From NCBI RefSeq assembly GCF_050633125.1, contig NZ_JBOEFX010000050.1:1-64000 (forward strand): DNA of 64,000 nucleotides, given 5' to 3'. A program made the position numbers and the translations under genes. Position 1 is the first letter of the stretch, and every line of letters begins with the position of its first letter. This document shows positions 26,229 to 35,060 of this stretch, piece after piece. The notes beneath the pieces were generated by a model. It worked only from the letters and a program-made list of their open reading frames with translations. It had not been told where the DNA came from and ran no database searches. Source of the DNA: Lewinella sp050633125 (GTDB lineage Bacteria; Bacteroidota; Bacteroidia; Chitinophagales; Saprospiraceae).

Positions 26229-27506
26229 TTAAACGGGTTGATGCTCCTGATATTCCTGTTGGATGTAAACCTGAAGGTCTTCAAGCGTGTCGAATTGTTG
26301 GAATAATTGCTGTAGGCTATCAGCCTTTGCAGGCGCTGCTGCACTGGGAAGTACAAATTGTTGAACATCGGCGAGGGTCACGCTGTCATTGCTCAAGATC
26401 AATAAACGCTCAACAACATTGCGCAGCTCCCGAATATTACCGGTCCAGTTGAGTTCTTGTAACTGAGCGATAACTTTGTCTTCCCACTTTTTGGGTACAA
26501 CGCCGTATTCTTTGCAAATCTGCCGGTTGAAATGGTCAATGAGCAAAGGAATATCATCACGGCGGTCATTTAAAGCAGGAACTTCAATGAGGATAACAGA
26601 AAGCCGATGGTAGAGATCTTCCCGAAAACGACCTGCAGCAATTTCTACCCTCAAATCCTTATTGGTCGCTGCGAGCACCCGTACATCTACATTGAGGTCT
26701 TTGGTTCCTCCAACACGGGTGATCTGGTTTTCCTGAAGGGCTCGTAGCACCTTGGCCTGAGCACTCAAGCTCATGTCTCCTATCTCGTCTAGAAAAAGAG
26801 TGCCTTTGTCGGCCTGTTCAAATTTTCCTGACTTTTGCTGGGCAGCACCGGTAAAAGAGCCTTTTTCGTGGCCAAATAGTTCACTTTCGATTAACTCTGT
26901 GGGAATAGCAGCGCAGTTGACCTCAATAAGAGCCTTTTTGGCTCTGCTGCTCTGCTTGTGAACTTGGCGAGCAACCAGCTCTTTACCCGTTCCATTGGGA
27001 CCTGTAATGAGTATGCGGGCTTCGGTAGGCGCCACTTTCTCAATGGTCGCCAATATTTTGGTTAAGCCTTCCGACTTACCAATCATCTTGGGAGCTTCTT
27101 TGCGGTTTACTTTCTTTTGTAGGGCCTTTTTTTCACCTATCAAAGTAGATTTGTCCAAGGCGTTACGCAGTGTGATCAGCAGCCGGTTGAGGTCTAGTGG
27201 CTTGCTGATAAAATCAAATGCTCCTTTCCTGACCGATTCTACTGCGGTATCAATATCAGCATGCCCCGAAATCATAATAACCGGTGTTTCCGGAGATAGA
27301 ATGCCAATACGGTCGAGGGCGTCCATGCCATCCATCTGCGGCATCTTTATGTCTAAAACAATGACATCAAATTTGCCTTGTTTTAACTTCACAAGGCATT
27401 CAGTACCGTTGGTGGCTTCAACAACGTCGTATTTTTCAAATTCCAGAATGTCACGAAGGGCTCTCCGGATAGCGGCTTCATCGTCTACTACTAATACGCG
27501 TGGCAT
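26229..27506 (-). CDS. NtrC-family sigma-54 activator lacking the HTH domain
   Basis: 425 residues. Receiver (~1-120) with phospho-Asp in VIVLDIKMPQMDGMD. AAA+ domain (~145-380): Walker A variant GPNGTGKE, sigma-54 contact loop GSFTGA within ELFGHEKGSFTGA, Walker B GTLFLDEIGD, arginine-finger region EDLYHRLSV. After the AAA+ domain only ~45 residues remain and no Fis-type helix-turn-helix is seen. The next gene starts 66 bases on, so there is no room for a lost domain. It may activate from solution or bind DNA through a partner. It lies upstream of the two-component pair on the same strand. Confidence 0.88.
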   Translation of the reverse strand: MPRVLVVDDEAAIRRALRDILEFEKYDVVEATNGTECLVKLKQGKFDVIVLDIKMPQMDGMDALDRIGILSPETPVIMISGHADIDTAVESVRKGAFDFISKPLDLNRLLITLRNALDKSTLIGEKKALQKKVNRKEAPKMIGKSEGLTKILATIEKVAPTEARILITGPNGTGKELVARQVHKQSSRAKKALIEVNCAAIPTELIESELFGHEKGSFTGAAQQKSGKFEQADKGTLFLDEIGDMSLSAQAKVLRALQENQITRVGGTKDLNVDVRVLAATNKDLRVEIAAGRFREDLYHRLSVILIEVPALNDRRDDIPLLIDHFNRQICKEYGVVPKKWEDKVIAQLQELNWTGNIRELRNVVERLLILSNDSVTLADVQQFVLPSAAAPAKADSLQQLFQQFDTLEDLQVYIQQEYQEHQPV

Positions 27507-27604
27507 ATCAAAAATCGATTGGGGGTGAAGGAATGACTTTATAATTTTTCTTTATACGAAGAAGGTGGTTGAATGTTTCACGGCGCTAAGCTAACTATGA
27601 GGTA

Positions 27605-27741
27605 AGCTGGCTCTGTCTTTATTTCAACACATAGACACAGAGGTTTTTAATAGCTGCTCCTAATCTTCGAACTAAAACTCTGTGTCTATGTGATAAGCCC
27701 TGTTTATCCTCATTTTAACACATATACACAGAGGAAATGAA
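27605..27741. repeat. CACATAGACACAGAGG repeats, direct and inverted
   Basis: CACATAGACACAGAGG (27628-27643) is followed by the inverted form CTCTGTGTCTATGTGATA (27678-27695) and a third copy ACACATATACACAGAGG (27718-27734). The same words occur at 15589. They form a potential hairpin just downstream of the flavoprotein gene. Confidence 0.55.
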
Positions 27742-28266
27742 TTACTTGACGACTCTTTCCAAGATACGTTCACTAAACCGATCCAGAAGTATTTGCACTT
27801 CAGGCTTCATTGCAGGAGTTCTGCCCAACCAGGAATGGAGATCACCTCCATAATACATGGCCAGGTATTCAGCCGAAAGGCGAAAAGGAGTAAAAAAATG
27901 AGGAACGGACTCCGGGTCACTACCCACAGCAACAGTCCAGAGATATTTACCTGTAAGAGCAGGGAGCAATTCTTCGCGGTAACGCATAAGGTCCGAGAAT
28001 CGATCAAGGAAGGTCTTCATTTGTGCACTCATGGTGTACCAATAGATTGGTGTGACCAGTACCCAGTGATCGGCTTCAATAGTTTGATCAATAATATCCT
28101 TGAAATCGTCGGTAGCAGGATAATTGTCTTCGTAGGAGAAGGGAGCAATCTCGTGGGCGCTTAGATTTACAGCTGTAGCTGAAAGTTGGCCACTTAGGTA
28201 ATTCGCAATGGTACTGGTGTTGCCGTGCGAACGAGAGCTGGCGTGGAAGACAACGATGGAAGACAT
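27742..28266 (-). CDS. NAD(P)H-dependent flavin oxidoreductase (flavodoxin-like fold)
   Basis: 174 residues. The N-terminal FHASSRSHGNTSTIANYL is an FMN phosphate-binding loop, and TPIYWYTMSAQMKTFLDRFSD in mid-protein is the second flavin-contact segment of the NADPH-dependent FMN reductase family. It probably reduces quinones or similar acceptors using FMN. It lies downstream of fabI on the same strand, separated by a long hairpin. Confidence 0.8.
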   Translation of the reverse strand: MSSIVVFHASSRSHGNTSTIANYLSGQLSATAVNLSAHEIAPFSYEDNYPATDDFKDIIDQTIEADHWVLVTPIYWYTMSAQMKTFLDRFSDLMRYREELLPALTGKYLWTVAVGSDPESVPHFFTPFRLSAEYLAMYYGGDLHSWLGRTPAMKPEVQILLDRFSERILERVVK

Positions 28267-28286
28267 AAAAAAGGCACTTTAAATTA

Positions 28287-28334
28287 GAGGTGTGGGACAA
28301 AATTAGCGTGTAGGTTGTTTTGTTCCCACACCTC
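28287..28334. terminator. Long inverted repeat between fabI and the flavoprotein gene
   Basis: About 16 paired bases with one bulged T: the left arm begins GAGGTGTGGGACAAAA, the right arm TTTTGTTCCCACACCTC. On the minus strand it follows fabI with only a weak T run, so it may attenuate or stabilise rather than fully stop transcription. Confidence 0.5.
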
Positions 28335-28341
28335 CTTTGGG

Positions 28342-29145
28342 CTAGCCTTCCAGCAGTGCTGGATTCATTCCCATATTAGAGAACCCTCCATCATGGAAGA
28401 GGTTCTGCATCGTAACATAGCGACTCAAGTCACTAAATAACTGTATACAATAGTCAGCACATGACTCGGCGGGCGCATTGCCCAGTGGAGACATTTTGTC
28501 AGCGTAGTTGAAAAACTCTCCAAAACCTTTTACGCCCTGCCCGGCAGTCGTCATGGTTGGAGATTGGCTGATGGTATTCACACGCACCTTGTTGCGGGTA
28601 CCGAAGTGATAACCGAAACTACGTGCAAAACTTTCCAAAAGCGCTTTGCTTTCCGCCATTTCGCTGTAATCAGGGAAGGTTCGCTGTGCTGCAATGTAGG
28701 TTAGGGCCAAAACGGAGCCCCAGTCGTTCATCGCATCCTTTTGCCAGAGTACCTGCATCATTTTATGGAAAGAGATGGCAGAAACATCAAAGGTCTTCAT
28801 CATCCAGTCGTGCTTCAGGTCAGTATACTCACGACCTTTACGAACGTTCACAGACATGCCAATAGAGTGAAGGACAAAGTCGAGCTTGCCACCCAAGTGT
28901 TCCTGACTTTTGGTGACGAGGTTCTCCAAGTCTTCCATACTAGTTGCATCGGCAGGAATGATTTCAGCATTGAGTTTCTCCGCCAATTCATTGATTTTGC
29001 CAAAACGCATAGCGACAGGGGCATTGGTAAGGACAATTTGTGCTCCTTCTTCTACACAACGCTCTGCGACTTTCCAGGCGATAGATTGCTCATCGAGCGC
29101 TCCGGAAATGATACCACGCTTGCCGGCTAACAGATTATTTGCCAT
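28342..29145 (-). CDS. fabI: Enoyl-[acyl-carrier-protein] reductase (NADH), FabI type
   Basis: 267 residues. It carries out the last reduction of each fatty-acid elongation cycle. Despite SDR ancestry it has FabI traits: GKRGIISGALDEQSIAWKVA at the N-terminus, LHSIGMS, and the Tyr-x6-Lys type active site in DYSEMAESKALLESFAR. The ending FHDGGFSNMGMNP is usual for Bacteroidota versions. A TATCTTTG element lies at 29276-29283, giving a leader of about 120 bases. Confidence 0.92.
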   Translation of the reverse strand: MANNLLAGKRGIISGALDEQSIAWKVAERCVEEGAQIVLTNAPVAMRFGKINELAEKLNAEIIPADATSMEDLENLVTKSQEHLGGKLDFVLHSIGMSVNVRKGREYTDLKHDWMMKTFDVSAISFHKMMQVLWQKDAMNDWGSVLALTYIAAQRTFPDYSEMAESKALLESFARSFGYHFGTRNKVRVNTISQSPTMTTAGQGVKGFGEFFNYADKMSPLGNAPAESCADYCIQLFSDLSRYVTMQNLFHDGGFSNMGMNPALLEG

Positions 29146-29275
29146 AGGTTACCCAATTTTGAGTTGAGAATTTAGCTAAGAGCTTTTAAAAGGATTGTAT
29201 CTGGAGGGAATCCAGATTTTCTTATTAGCTCTAAAATTCAAAATATTTTATCTAAGAATCTGATTTCTTGTCTGG

Positions 29276-29283
29276 CAAAGATA
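29276..29283 (-). promoter_or_regulatory. Candidate -7 element for fabI
   Basis: TATCTTTG on the minus strand matches TAnnTTTG. It lies ~130 bases before the fabI start and between divergent genes. No clear -33 TTG. Confidence 0.35.
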
Positions 29284-29312
29284 ATTAATCTTAGGACTTG
29301 TATCTTGTTGCC

Positions 29313-31673
29313 ATGAACCGACTATCCTTTCTTTTACGATCAGCAGGACTTTTTTTTTCGCTCCTGCTAATAAGCCAAATCCTTATGGGGCAAGAAGTAT
29401 TACGCGAGCCATTGAGTACGGGTTGGACTATCAAATCTACCGACTTTTCGACGGCGGAGGAGCTTTCAACGCCAGTGCCAGGCACTGTGCAGGAGGTGCT
29501 GAGCCGGTCGGGGTTGCTGCCTGACCCTTATTATGGTACCAATGAAACAGAGGTACAGTGGGTAGGAGAACGCAATTGGGAGTACAATCTTATTTTTACG
29601 CCAGAAGCGTTTGATCCCCAGCGGGTATACCGACTAAACTTCAGAGGGTTGGATACTTACGCAAAAGTTTACCTAAACGATAGCTTGATTCTCACAGCGG
29701 ACAATATGTTTCGTTCCTGGCAGGTGCCCGTTACGTCTTTGTTGAAAGCAGGAACCAACCACTTGCGGGTAGCTTTTACGGCACCATTGGAAGCACTAGC
29801 AGAAACTATTCAAAACCTTTCTTATGCACTCAATAAAACTTCTGTCAATGATACTGGCGACCCTCGGATGGCTAATTTTGCCCGCAAGGCGCAGTTTCAA
29901 TTTGGCTGGGATTGGGGCCTTCGTCTGGTTACACAAGGGATTTGGCGACCTGTTTATCTCGAAAGTTGGGAGCATGCCCGACTAGAAGAGGTTCAGTATT
30001 TTCAGGAAGAGGTAGAAACAGCCCGGGCGCGAATGGGCATTCGTGCTGCCATTGATCGCCGCAGCCCGGGCGCTTATGAGCTGCGATTGCGCGACCTGAA
30101 CACCGGTCGTCTTTTAGCCAAACGCGGGTTGACGAAGACCGAGCAAGAGGTCTACTTCAACTTCCATATTGATCAGCCTCGCTTGTGGTGGCCTAATGGT
30201 CATGGCGAAGCTCACCGTTACCACCTAAGTTTGGAGCTATGGAAAGATGGTGAGAAACTGGATGAACAGGAAAAGAAAATTGGTATCCGCACTGTTGAGT
30301 TGGTTCAACGCCCTGATAGCTACGGTACCAGCTTTTATTTTAAAATCAATGGCAGGCCCATTTTTACAAAAGGAGCCAGCTATATTCCACAGGATGCGAT
30401 ACTGACACGGATTACTGCACAGCAGAAGACGGATTTACTCGTGCAGGCACAAAATGCCCATTTTAACCTTATCCGCGTTTGGGGCGGAGGTATTTATGAA
30501 GACGAACATTTTTATGACCAGTGTGATTCGCTTGGGTTAATGGTGTGGCAAGATTTTATGTTTGCCTGTGCAGCATATCCGGCAGACCCTTCGTTTTTGG
30601 CCAACGTAGAAGCCGAGGTCAGGGAAAACGTTCGCCGTTTGCGCAATCATCCCTGTATCATCACCTGGTGTGGTAACAATGAAGTAGATTTAGCGATGCG
30701 CAACTGGGGCTGGCAAAAAAAATACGATATCAAAGGGGAGGATGAACAGGATATGTATCGCAATTACACCAAAATATTCCAGGAACTGATCCCAGAGGTA
30801 TTAGCAAAGGAAGACCCCGAACGACCTTATTCGCATACAACTCCCTTGAGTTCTTCTTATAAAATAGCGGAACGCGGGCACAATACCTTGCATTATTGGG
30901 GCGTATGGCACGGACCAGATGACTTTACGGGCTACGAAACCAAAGTTGGGCGCTATATGAACGAGTATGGCTTTCAGTCGTTTCCTGATATGGAAACTAT
31001 CGCTAGCTTCGCGGATAGTAGCCAGTGGTCACTAGATAGTCCGGTGATGGCACACCACCAGAAGAGCTACATCGGCAATGGCCTGATAGGGAAGTTTACA
31101 GAACAATACGGCGAGCCTGCTTCTGATTTTCCGGCATTTGTAGAACAATCACAACAGGTGCAATATGAAGGTATACGTCGGGCGATACTGGCACACCGCC
31201 TGCGTTATGGCTACTGCATGGGTACAACCTTCTGGCAATTGAACGATTGCTGGCCAGCGCCTTCCTGGTCTGCGATTGACTATTATGGCCGACCGAAAGT
31301 CTTATTCGATGAGCTACCCAACCTTTATGCCCCCATTGTGGCAGCAGCAGTGGGAGATGAAAAAGCCCCACAGTTGGCTGTGATTTCAGATTACCCGGGC
31401 GGTACAGAAGTTAGTTTACGTTGGGCAAAACGTAAAGTAGGAAGTACGACAGTATTGGAAAGTGGCGAAAAGAAAGTACTGGTACTACGTGCTGGAACTC
31501 AACTGATGATACCACCAGCAGGAATGGTTCCTGGAAAGAAAGAAGAAACCGAAATTCAGTTGTTTGTTGGGGACGAAAGAATGTCTGTTTTCAAATGGTC
31601 AGGCCGACAATTGCCTATCCGTCTGCCAGAGGAAGAAGACTGGCAAAAATTTCCTGAATTACTTAAGGGATAG
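29313..31673 (+). CDS. Beta-mannosidase (GH2)
   Basis: 786 residues from ATG 29313. A signal peptide (FFSLLLISQILMG) predicts export. The GH2 order is complete: jelly-roll sugar-binding domain (~25-200), Ig-like domain, then the TIM barrel. The acid/base Glu lies in WCGNNEVD (~456) and the nucleophile in MNEYGFQSFP (~550). The GNNEVD and FGWDWGLRL contexts point to mannosidase over galactosidase. It would trim beta-mannosides from glycans or mannan oligosaccharides. No other polysaccharide genes are adjacent. Confidence 0.9.
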   Translation: MNRLSFLLRSAGLFFSLLLISQILMGQEVLREPLSTGWTIKSTDFSTAEELSTPVPGTVQEVLSRSGLLPDPYYGTNETEVQWVGERNWEYNLIFTPEAFDPQRVYRLNFRGLDTYAKVYLNDSLILTADNMFRSWQVPVTSLLKAGTNHLRVAFTAPLEALAETIQNLSYALNKTSVNDTGDPRMANFARKAQFQFGWDWGLRLVTQGIWRPVYLESWEHARLEEVQYFQEEVETARARMGIRAAIDRRSPGAYELRLRDLNTGRLLAKRGLTKTEQEVYFNFHIDQPRLWWPNGHGEAHRYHLSLELWKDGEKLDEQEKKIGIRTVELVQRPDSYGTSFYFKINGRPIFTKGASYIPQDAILTRITAQQKTDLLVQAQNAHFNLIRVWGGGIYEDEHFYDQCDSLGLMVWQDFMFACAAYPADPSFLANVEAEVRENVRRLRNHPCIITWCGNNEVDLAMRNWGWQKKYDIKGEDEQDMYRNYTKIFQELIPEVLAKEDPERPYSHTTPLSSSYKIAERGHNTLHYWGVWHGPDDFTGYETKVGRYMNEYGFQSFPDMETIASFADSSQWSLDSPVMAHHQKSYIGNGLIGKFTEQYGEPASDFPAFVEQSQQVQYEGIRRAILAHRLRYGYCMGTTFWQLNDCWPAPSWSAIDYYGRPKVLFDELPNLYAPIVAAAVGDEKAPQLAVISDYPGGTEVSLRWAKRKVGSTTVLESGEKKVLVLRAGTQLMIPPAGMVPGKKEETEIQLFVGDERMSVFKWSGRQLPIRLPEEEDWQKFPELLKG

Positions 31674-31727
31674 GAAAATAAACATGAGTCACCCCTAAAG
31701 AGGATTAAAAAAAAAATTGATGTCTAG

Positions 31728-31744
31728 GGAAGCATGATGCTTCC
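31728..31744. other. Small hairpin between convergent genes
   Basis: GGAAGCA pairs with TGCTTCC around TGA. On the minus strand a ten-T run follows seven bases later, so it may weakly terminate the START-like gene. Confidence 0.35.
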
Positions 31745-31776
31745 ATTGCAAAACAATTGCCGAGAATAGCAATAGC

Positions 31777-32157
31777 CTAACCTCCAGTAACTCCTCGTAG
31801 GGCTTTCATTTGAGTCTCCCAGAGTTGTTTTTGGTCCTCTACTTCATCGTCATCACAATAATCAGTGATTACGAGGATTGTTTCTCCTGTTACCGGAGAG
31901 CGAGCCATGTTGAATTCCAGGTACTCTCTTTCATCATCGGCATCCTCCCAATGGAAACGAAGTAGTTCGTTCTCGAGGTCTTCAATAAGTTCAGCTTCTT
32001 CTTCTGTACCGTTCCATTCGAATGTATACATACGTCCATTTATATGGACCTGGTCACAAAACCAACGGATCAGGCAGTCAGGGGTGCTAAGAAACTGATA
32101 TAAAATGGCCGGAGATGCGCGAAAGATAAATTCTTTCGAAAATTTTACTCTCTCCAT
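31777..32157 (-). CDS. START-like domain protein
   Basis: 126 residues from MERVKFSKEF. It matches the small Bacteroidota START-like/AHSA1-type family: an N-terminal strand, ASPAILYQFLSTPDCLIRWFCDQV, and a WNGTEEEAELIEDLENELLRFHWED middle. The helix-grip fold binds a hydrophobic ligand, so far unidentified. It is highly acidic. It lies divergent from the sigma-factor gene, an arrangement I believe is not accidental but cannot test here. Confidence 0.8.
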   Translation of the reverse strand: MERVKFSKEFIFRASPAILYQFLSTPDCLIRWFCDQVHINGRMYTFEWNGTEEEAELIEDLENELLRFHWEDADDEREYLEFNMARSPVTGETILVITDYCDDDEVEDQKQLWETQMKALRGVTGG

Positions 32158-32363
32158 AGTTAAGGCATGGTTTAGTGAGAAAAGTTTTCTCACAAATAAT
32201 TAATGCGAATCTGTGAATCGATTCGGCACAATAAAAGAGAAAGCGGCCATTTTTCCAAATCTTTACCGGCATTAAGTGGAAAAATTCGACATAGAGGTAC
32301 TTACACAACTATTCTATTAATCAGTTTGTTACTAAAAAGCAAACAATAATATCGGCTAGAAGC

Positions 32364-32394
32364 TTGACAATTAGCTGTTTTGCACGTATTTTTG
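32364..32394 (+). promoter_or_regulatory. Promoter of the primary sigma factor gene
   Basis: TTG at 32364-32366 and TATTTTTG at 32387-32394 with 20 bases between them match the Bacteroidota consensus TTG-N19-21-TAnnTTTG. Transcription would start near 32401, giving a leader of ~180 bases. Confidence 0.75.
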
Positions 32395-32433
32395 CGTTTG
32401 GATTTCATAAAAATATTATTTTCTATAATTTAT

Positions 32434-32505
32434 ATGACGGTTACTCAAATATTCCAAATCTCTTCCTGCATGATGGGGATAAGTGAAGTTGCCATAGTCA
32501 AATAA
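32434..32505 (+). CDS. Putative 23-codon leader ORF
   Basis: ATG 32434 to TAA 32505 encodes MTVTQIFQISSCMMGISEVA plus three residues. It lies in the sigma-gene leader just before a terminator-like hairpin. There is no clear Shine-Dalgarno sequence, which is common in Bacteroidota. It may be a regulatory uORF or chance. Confidence 0.3.
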   Translation: MTVTQIFQISSCMMGISEVAIVK

Positions 32506-32523
32506 GTGAATCCGAGCGTAAAT

Positions 32524-32560
32524 CCGGCTTGTAATCAGCACAAGGCGGGTTTTTTATTTT
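32524..32560 (+). terminator. Terminator-like hairpin inside the sigma-gene leader
   Basis: CCGGCTTGT (32524-32532) pairs with ACAAGGCGG (32540-32548), apart from one G-G mismatch, over a 7-base loop. Six T and a further T-rich run follow. It ends about 24 bases before the rpoD ATG, so it could be an attenuator. Confidence 0.55.
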
Positions 32561-32583
32561 CGACAATCAAAGAGGCTAAATAA

Positions 32584-33453
32584 ATGAGACAGCTTAAGAT
32601 CACAAAATCCATTACGAACCGCGAAAGTCAGTCACTGGAGAAGTACCTCCAGGAGATCGGTAAGGTGGATTTGTTGACACCAGAAGAAGAGGTGGAATTA
32701 GCTAAGCGGATCAAGCAAGGTGATCAAGCCGCTTTGGAAAAATTGACCAAAGCCAACTTGCGTTTTGTGGTCTCGGTAGCTAAGCAATACCAAAACCAAG
32801 GTTTATCATTAAGTGACTTGATCAACGAAGGAAACTTGGGTTTAATCAAAGCGGCTCAACGTTTTGATGAAACGCGTGGTTTCAAGTTTATCTCCTACGC
32901 CGTTTGGTGGATTCGTCAGTCGATCCTGCAAGCACTTGCTGAGCAATCGCGGATCGTTCGTTTACCACTAAACAAGGTAGGCTCTCTTAATAAGATTAAT
33001 AAAGCGTTTTCCGAACTCGAGCAAGAGTACGAGCGTGAGCCATCTCCTGAAGAATTGGCAGATCAATTGGAAATTTCTACAGAAGAAGTAGAAACGACAC
33101 TTGGTGTCGCTGCTCGTCACGTATCTATGGATGCTCCTTTCGTAGAAGGCGAAGACAACAGCTTGTTGGACGTACTTGAAAATACAGCGACCCCAGGCAC
33201 TGACGCTGCATTGGAGTACCGGGAATCATTGCGCCGTGAAATTGAACGTTCTTTATCAACGCTGACTGATCGTCAGTGTGATGTCATCAAGTTGTACTTC
33301 GGTATTGGTGTTGAGCACCCAATGTCGTTGGAGGATATTGGCGACAAGTTTGGTCTTACCCGTGAGCGGGTTCGCCAAATTAAGGACAAGGCAATCAATA
33401 AGCTTCGTTCTGCTAATCGTAGCAAGCTCCTCAAGCACTATTTGGGCGCTTAA
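32584..33453 (+). CDS. rpoD: Primary RNA polymerase sigma factor (RpoD/SigA)
   Basis: 289 residues, the short Bacteroidota primary sigma-70 without region 1.1. Region 1.2 is SLEKYLQEIGKVDLLTPEEE. Region 2 contains NLRFVVSVAKQYQNQGLSLS and the -10 recognition part FKFISYAVWWIRQSI. Region 3 follows, and region 4.2 is SLEDIGDKFGLTRERVRQIK. It directs RNA polymerase to the TAnnTTTG promoters seen in this window. Its leader carries a hairpin with a T run and a short ORF. A strong terminator follows. Confidence 0.96.
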   Translation: MRQLKITKSITNRESQSLEKYLQEIGKVDLLTPEEEVELAKRIKQGDQAALEKLTKANLRFVVSVAKQYQNQGLSLSDLINEGNLGLIKAAQRFDETRGFKFISYAVWWIRQSILQALAEQSRIVRLPLNKVGSLNKINKAFSELEQEYEREPSPEELADQLEISTEEVETTLGVAARHVSMDAPFVEGEDNSLLDVLENTATPGTDAALEYRESLRREIERSLSTLTDRQCDVIKLYFGIGVEHPMSLEDIGDKFGLTRERVRQIKDKAINKLRSANRSKLLKHYLGA

Positions 33454-33482
33454 TTTGATTAAAACCAAAGGTTTTAAATGAA

Positions 33483-33517
33483 AAATCCCGTCGATGTGAA
33501 CATTGACGGGATTTTTT
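33483..33517 (+). terminator. Intrinsic terminator of rpoD
   Basis: A 15-bp stem (33483-33497 with 33500-33514, one wobble) based on AAATCCCGTC, followed by six T. The A run on the left lets it serve glgC on the minus strand as well. Confidence 0.85.
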
Positions 33518-33551
33518 ACGTGGTATAGCTTGAAATTTTATTTTACAAGCA

Positions 33552-34829
33552 CTAACTCTGCAAGCCTATCCTTGTACCAGATGGTATGGTCGATCCTTTG
33601 CGAGTAACGATAATACCTCCCCGGATCATATAAGTTGGGGTTTCTGTATCTTCAAGGGAAGTGCTTCCATGAATTCGGACATTATCACCAATACGGCAAT
33701 CTTTGTCGATGATCGCATTTCGGATGTAACAATTTGCACCAATACCCATTGCTGGCGTATCACCAAGCTCCTCAATCTCCGCTATCGTTTCATAGTAGTC
33801 ATTACCCATGATGATAGCGTTGGATATTTCTGTATCCGTTCCAATACGAGAACGCAAGCCTATGATGGCATGATCTATCTGCCTGGCATTAACGATACAC
33901 CCTTCGGCGATAATGGCCTGATTGAAAAAGGTGCCGAATATTTTGGAAGGTGCCAGCATCCGCGGGCGGGTATAAATTTGCTCTTCGTTATCGAACATAT
34001 TGAAAGCCGGAACGGGGTCCGTCAGCGCAATATTAGCATCGAAGAAAGAACGAATCGTACCAATATCTTCCCAGTAGCCATCATAAGAATAGCTAGCTAC
34101 CCGAAATTTGTTATTAATGGCATAAGGAATAATTTCCTTGCCAAAATCTGTAGCATCAGGGTTTTCATCGAAGAGCCGCTCTAGGAAGGTCTTGGAGAAT
34201 ATATAAATTCCCATGGAAGCCATCCAGTTTTTTCCTTGTGAGGTATATCTATCGGGCAAAGGAGAAGTCCAGTCTGAAAGAATATCCGCAGATGGTTTCT
34301 CTACAAAGCTTTCGATCATTTGGTTGTCATCCTGTTTGAGGATACCAAAACCAGGCGCGTCTTTATCATTAACGGGAATAGTAGCAATGGTTAAATCCGC
34401 TTTCTTGTCAAGGTGGTACTGAGCAAATTCAGCCAAATCCATCTGATAAAGCTGATCCCCTGAAAGAATCATTACGTAATCGTGATCATGATTACGTAAG
34501 TGGTGCATGCTTTGGCGCACTGCATCAGCCGTTCCTTGAAACCAGCTATCACTGTTTTGTGTCTGTTCAGCCGCCAGGATATCTACAAAGCCATGACTGA
34601 AAGAGTCAAAGTTATAGGTATTCTTAATGTGCTGATTAAGCGAGGCACTATTGTACTGCGTAAGGACAAACATCCGACGGATACCGGAATTGAGGCAGTT
34701 GGATATTGGAATGTCAATAAGGCGGTATTTACCGCCGATGGGTACTGCTGGTTTAGAACGTTGTTCTGTAAGTGGAAATAAGCGAGTACCGGCACCACCG
34801 CCGAGGATAAGACTGATTACTTTGATCAT
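33552..34829 (-). CDS. glgC: Glucose-1-phosphate adenylyltransferase
   Basis: 425 residues. It makes ADP-glucose from ATP and glucose-1-phosphate, the committed step of glycogen synthesis. The N-terminal domain has LGGGAGTRLFPLTEQRSKPA and the DIPISNCLNSG, WFQGTADAVRQ and GDQLYQMD motifs. The C-terminal part is a left-handed beta helix with hexapeptide turns. Many residues fit the plant/cyanobacterial-like branch found in Bacteroidota. glgA and glgB are not nearby, so regulation is separate. Confidence 0.94.
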   Translation of the reverse strand: MIKVISLILGGGAGTRLFPLTEQRSKPAVPIGGKYRLIDIPISNCLNSGIRRMFVLTQYNSASLNQHIKNTYNFDSFSHGFVDILAAEQTQNSDSWFQGTADAVRQSMHHLRNHDHDYVMILSGDQLYQMDLAEFAQYHLDKKADLTIATIPVNDKDAPGFGILKQDDNQMIESFVEKPSADILSDWTSPLPDRYTSQGKNWMASMGIYIFSKTFLERLFDENPDATDFGKEIIPYAINNKFRVASYSYDGYWEDIGTIRSFFDANIALTDPVPAFNMFDNEEQIYTRPRMLAPSKIFGTFFNQAIIAEGCIVNARQIDHAIIGLRSRIGTDTEISNAIIMGNDYYETIAEIEELGDTPAMGIGANCYIRNAIIDKDCRIGDNVRIHGSTSLEDTETPTYMIRGGIIVTRKGSTIPSGTRIGLQS

Positions 34830-35001
34830 ATACTAATGAATAGTGTAATTTTTATACCCCTCTGTTTTGGGGAAGAATAAAGGGATTTACGGTTTAGGGC
34901 TAAAAGTTAAAAAAAATGTGGTGTATTCTCCCCTTGCAGTCTTATTATTTTGCCAAATACTCCAGTTTCTTAAGTTTGTTTTAATGTTTGGCTGGCAGTT
35001 A

Positions 35002-35032
35002 TTGCTGGGTAGAGATAAAAAGAATATATTTA
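35002..35032 (+). promoter_or_regulatory. Promoter of the MarR-GNAT gene
   Basis: TTG at 35002-35004 and TATATTTA at 35025-35032, 20 bases apart, give a near-consensus Bacteroidota promoter. The -7 element overlaps the operator palindrome. Confidence 0.55.
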
Positions 35033-35051
35033 CGTAAGTACTTACGTAAAT
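35028..35051. promoter_or_regulatory. Perfect 24-base palindromic operator
   Basis: ATTTACGTAAGT (35028-35039) is followed directly by its exact reverse complement (35040-35051), nine bases before the MarR-GNAT start. It overlaps the -7 element and the predicted transcription start, as expected for an autorepressor site. Confidence 0.8.
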
Positions 35052-35060
35052 TATTTTGCA

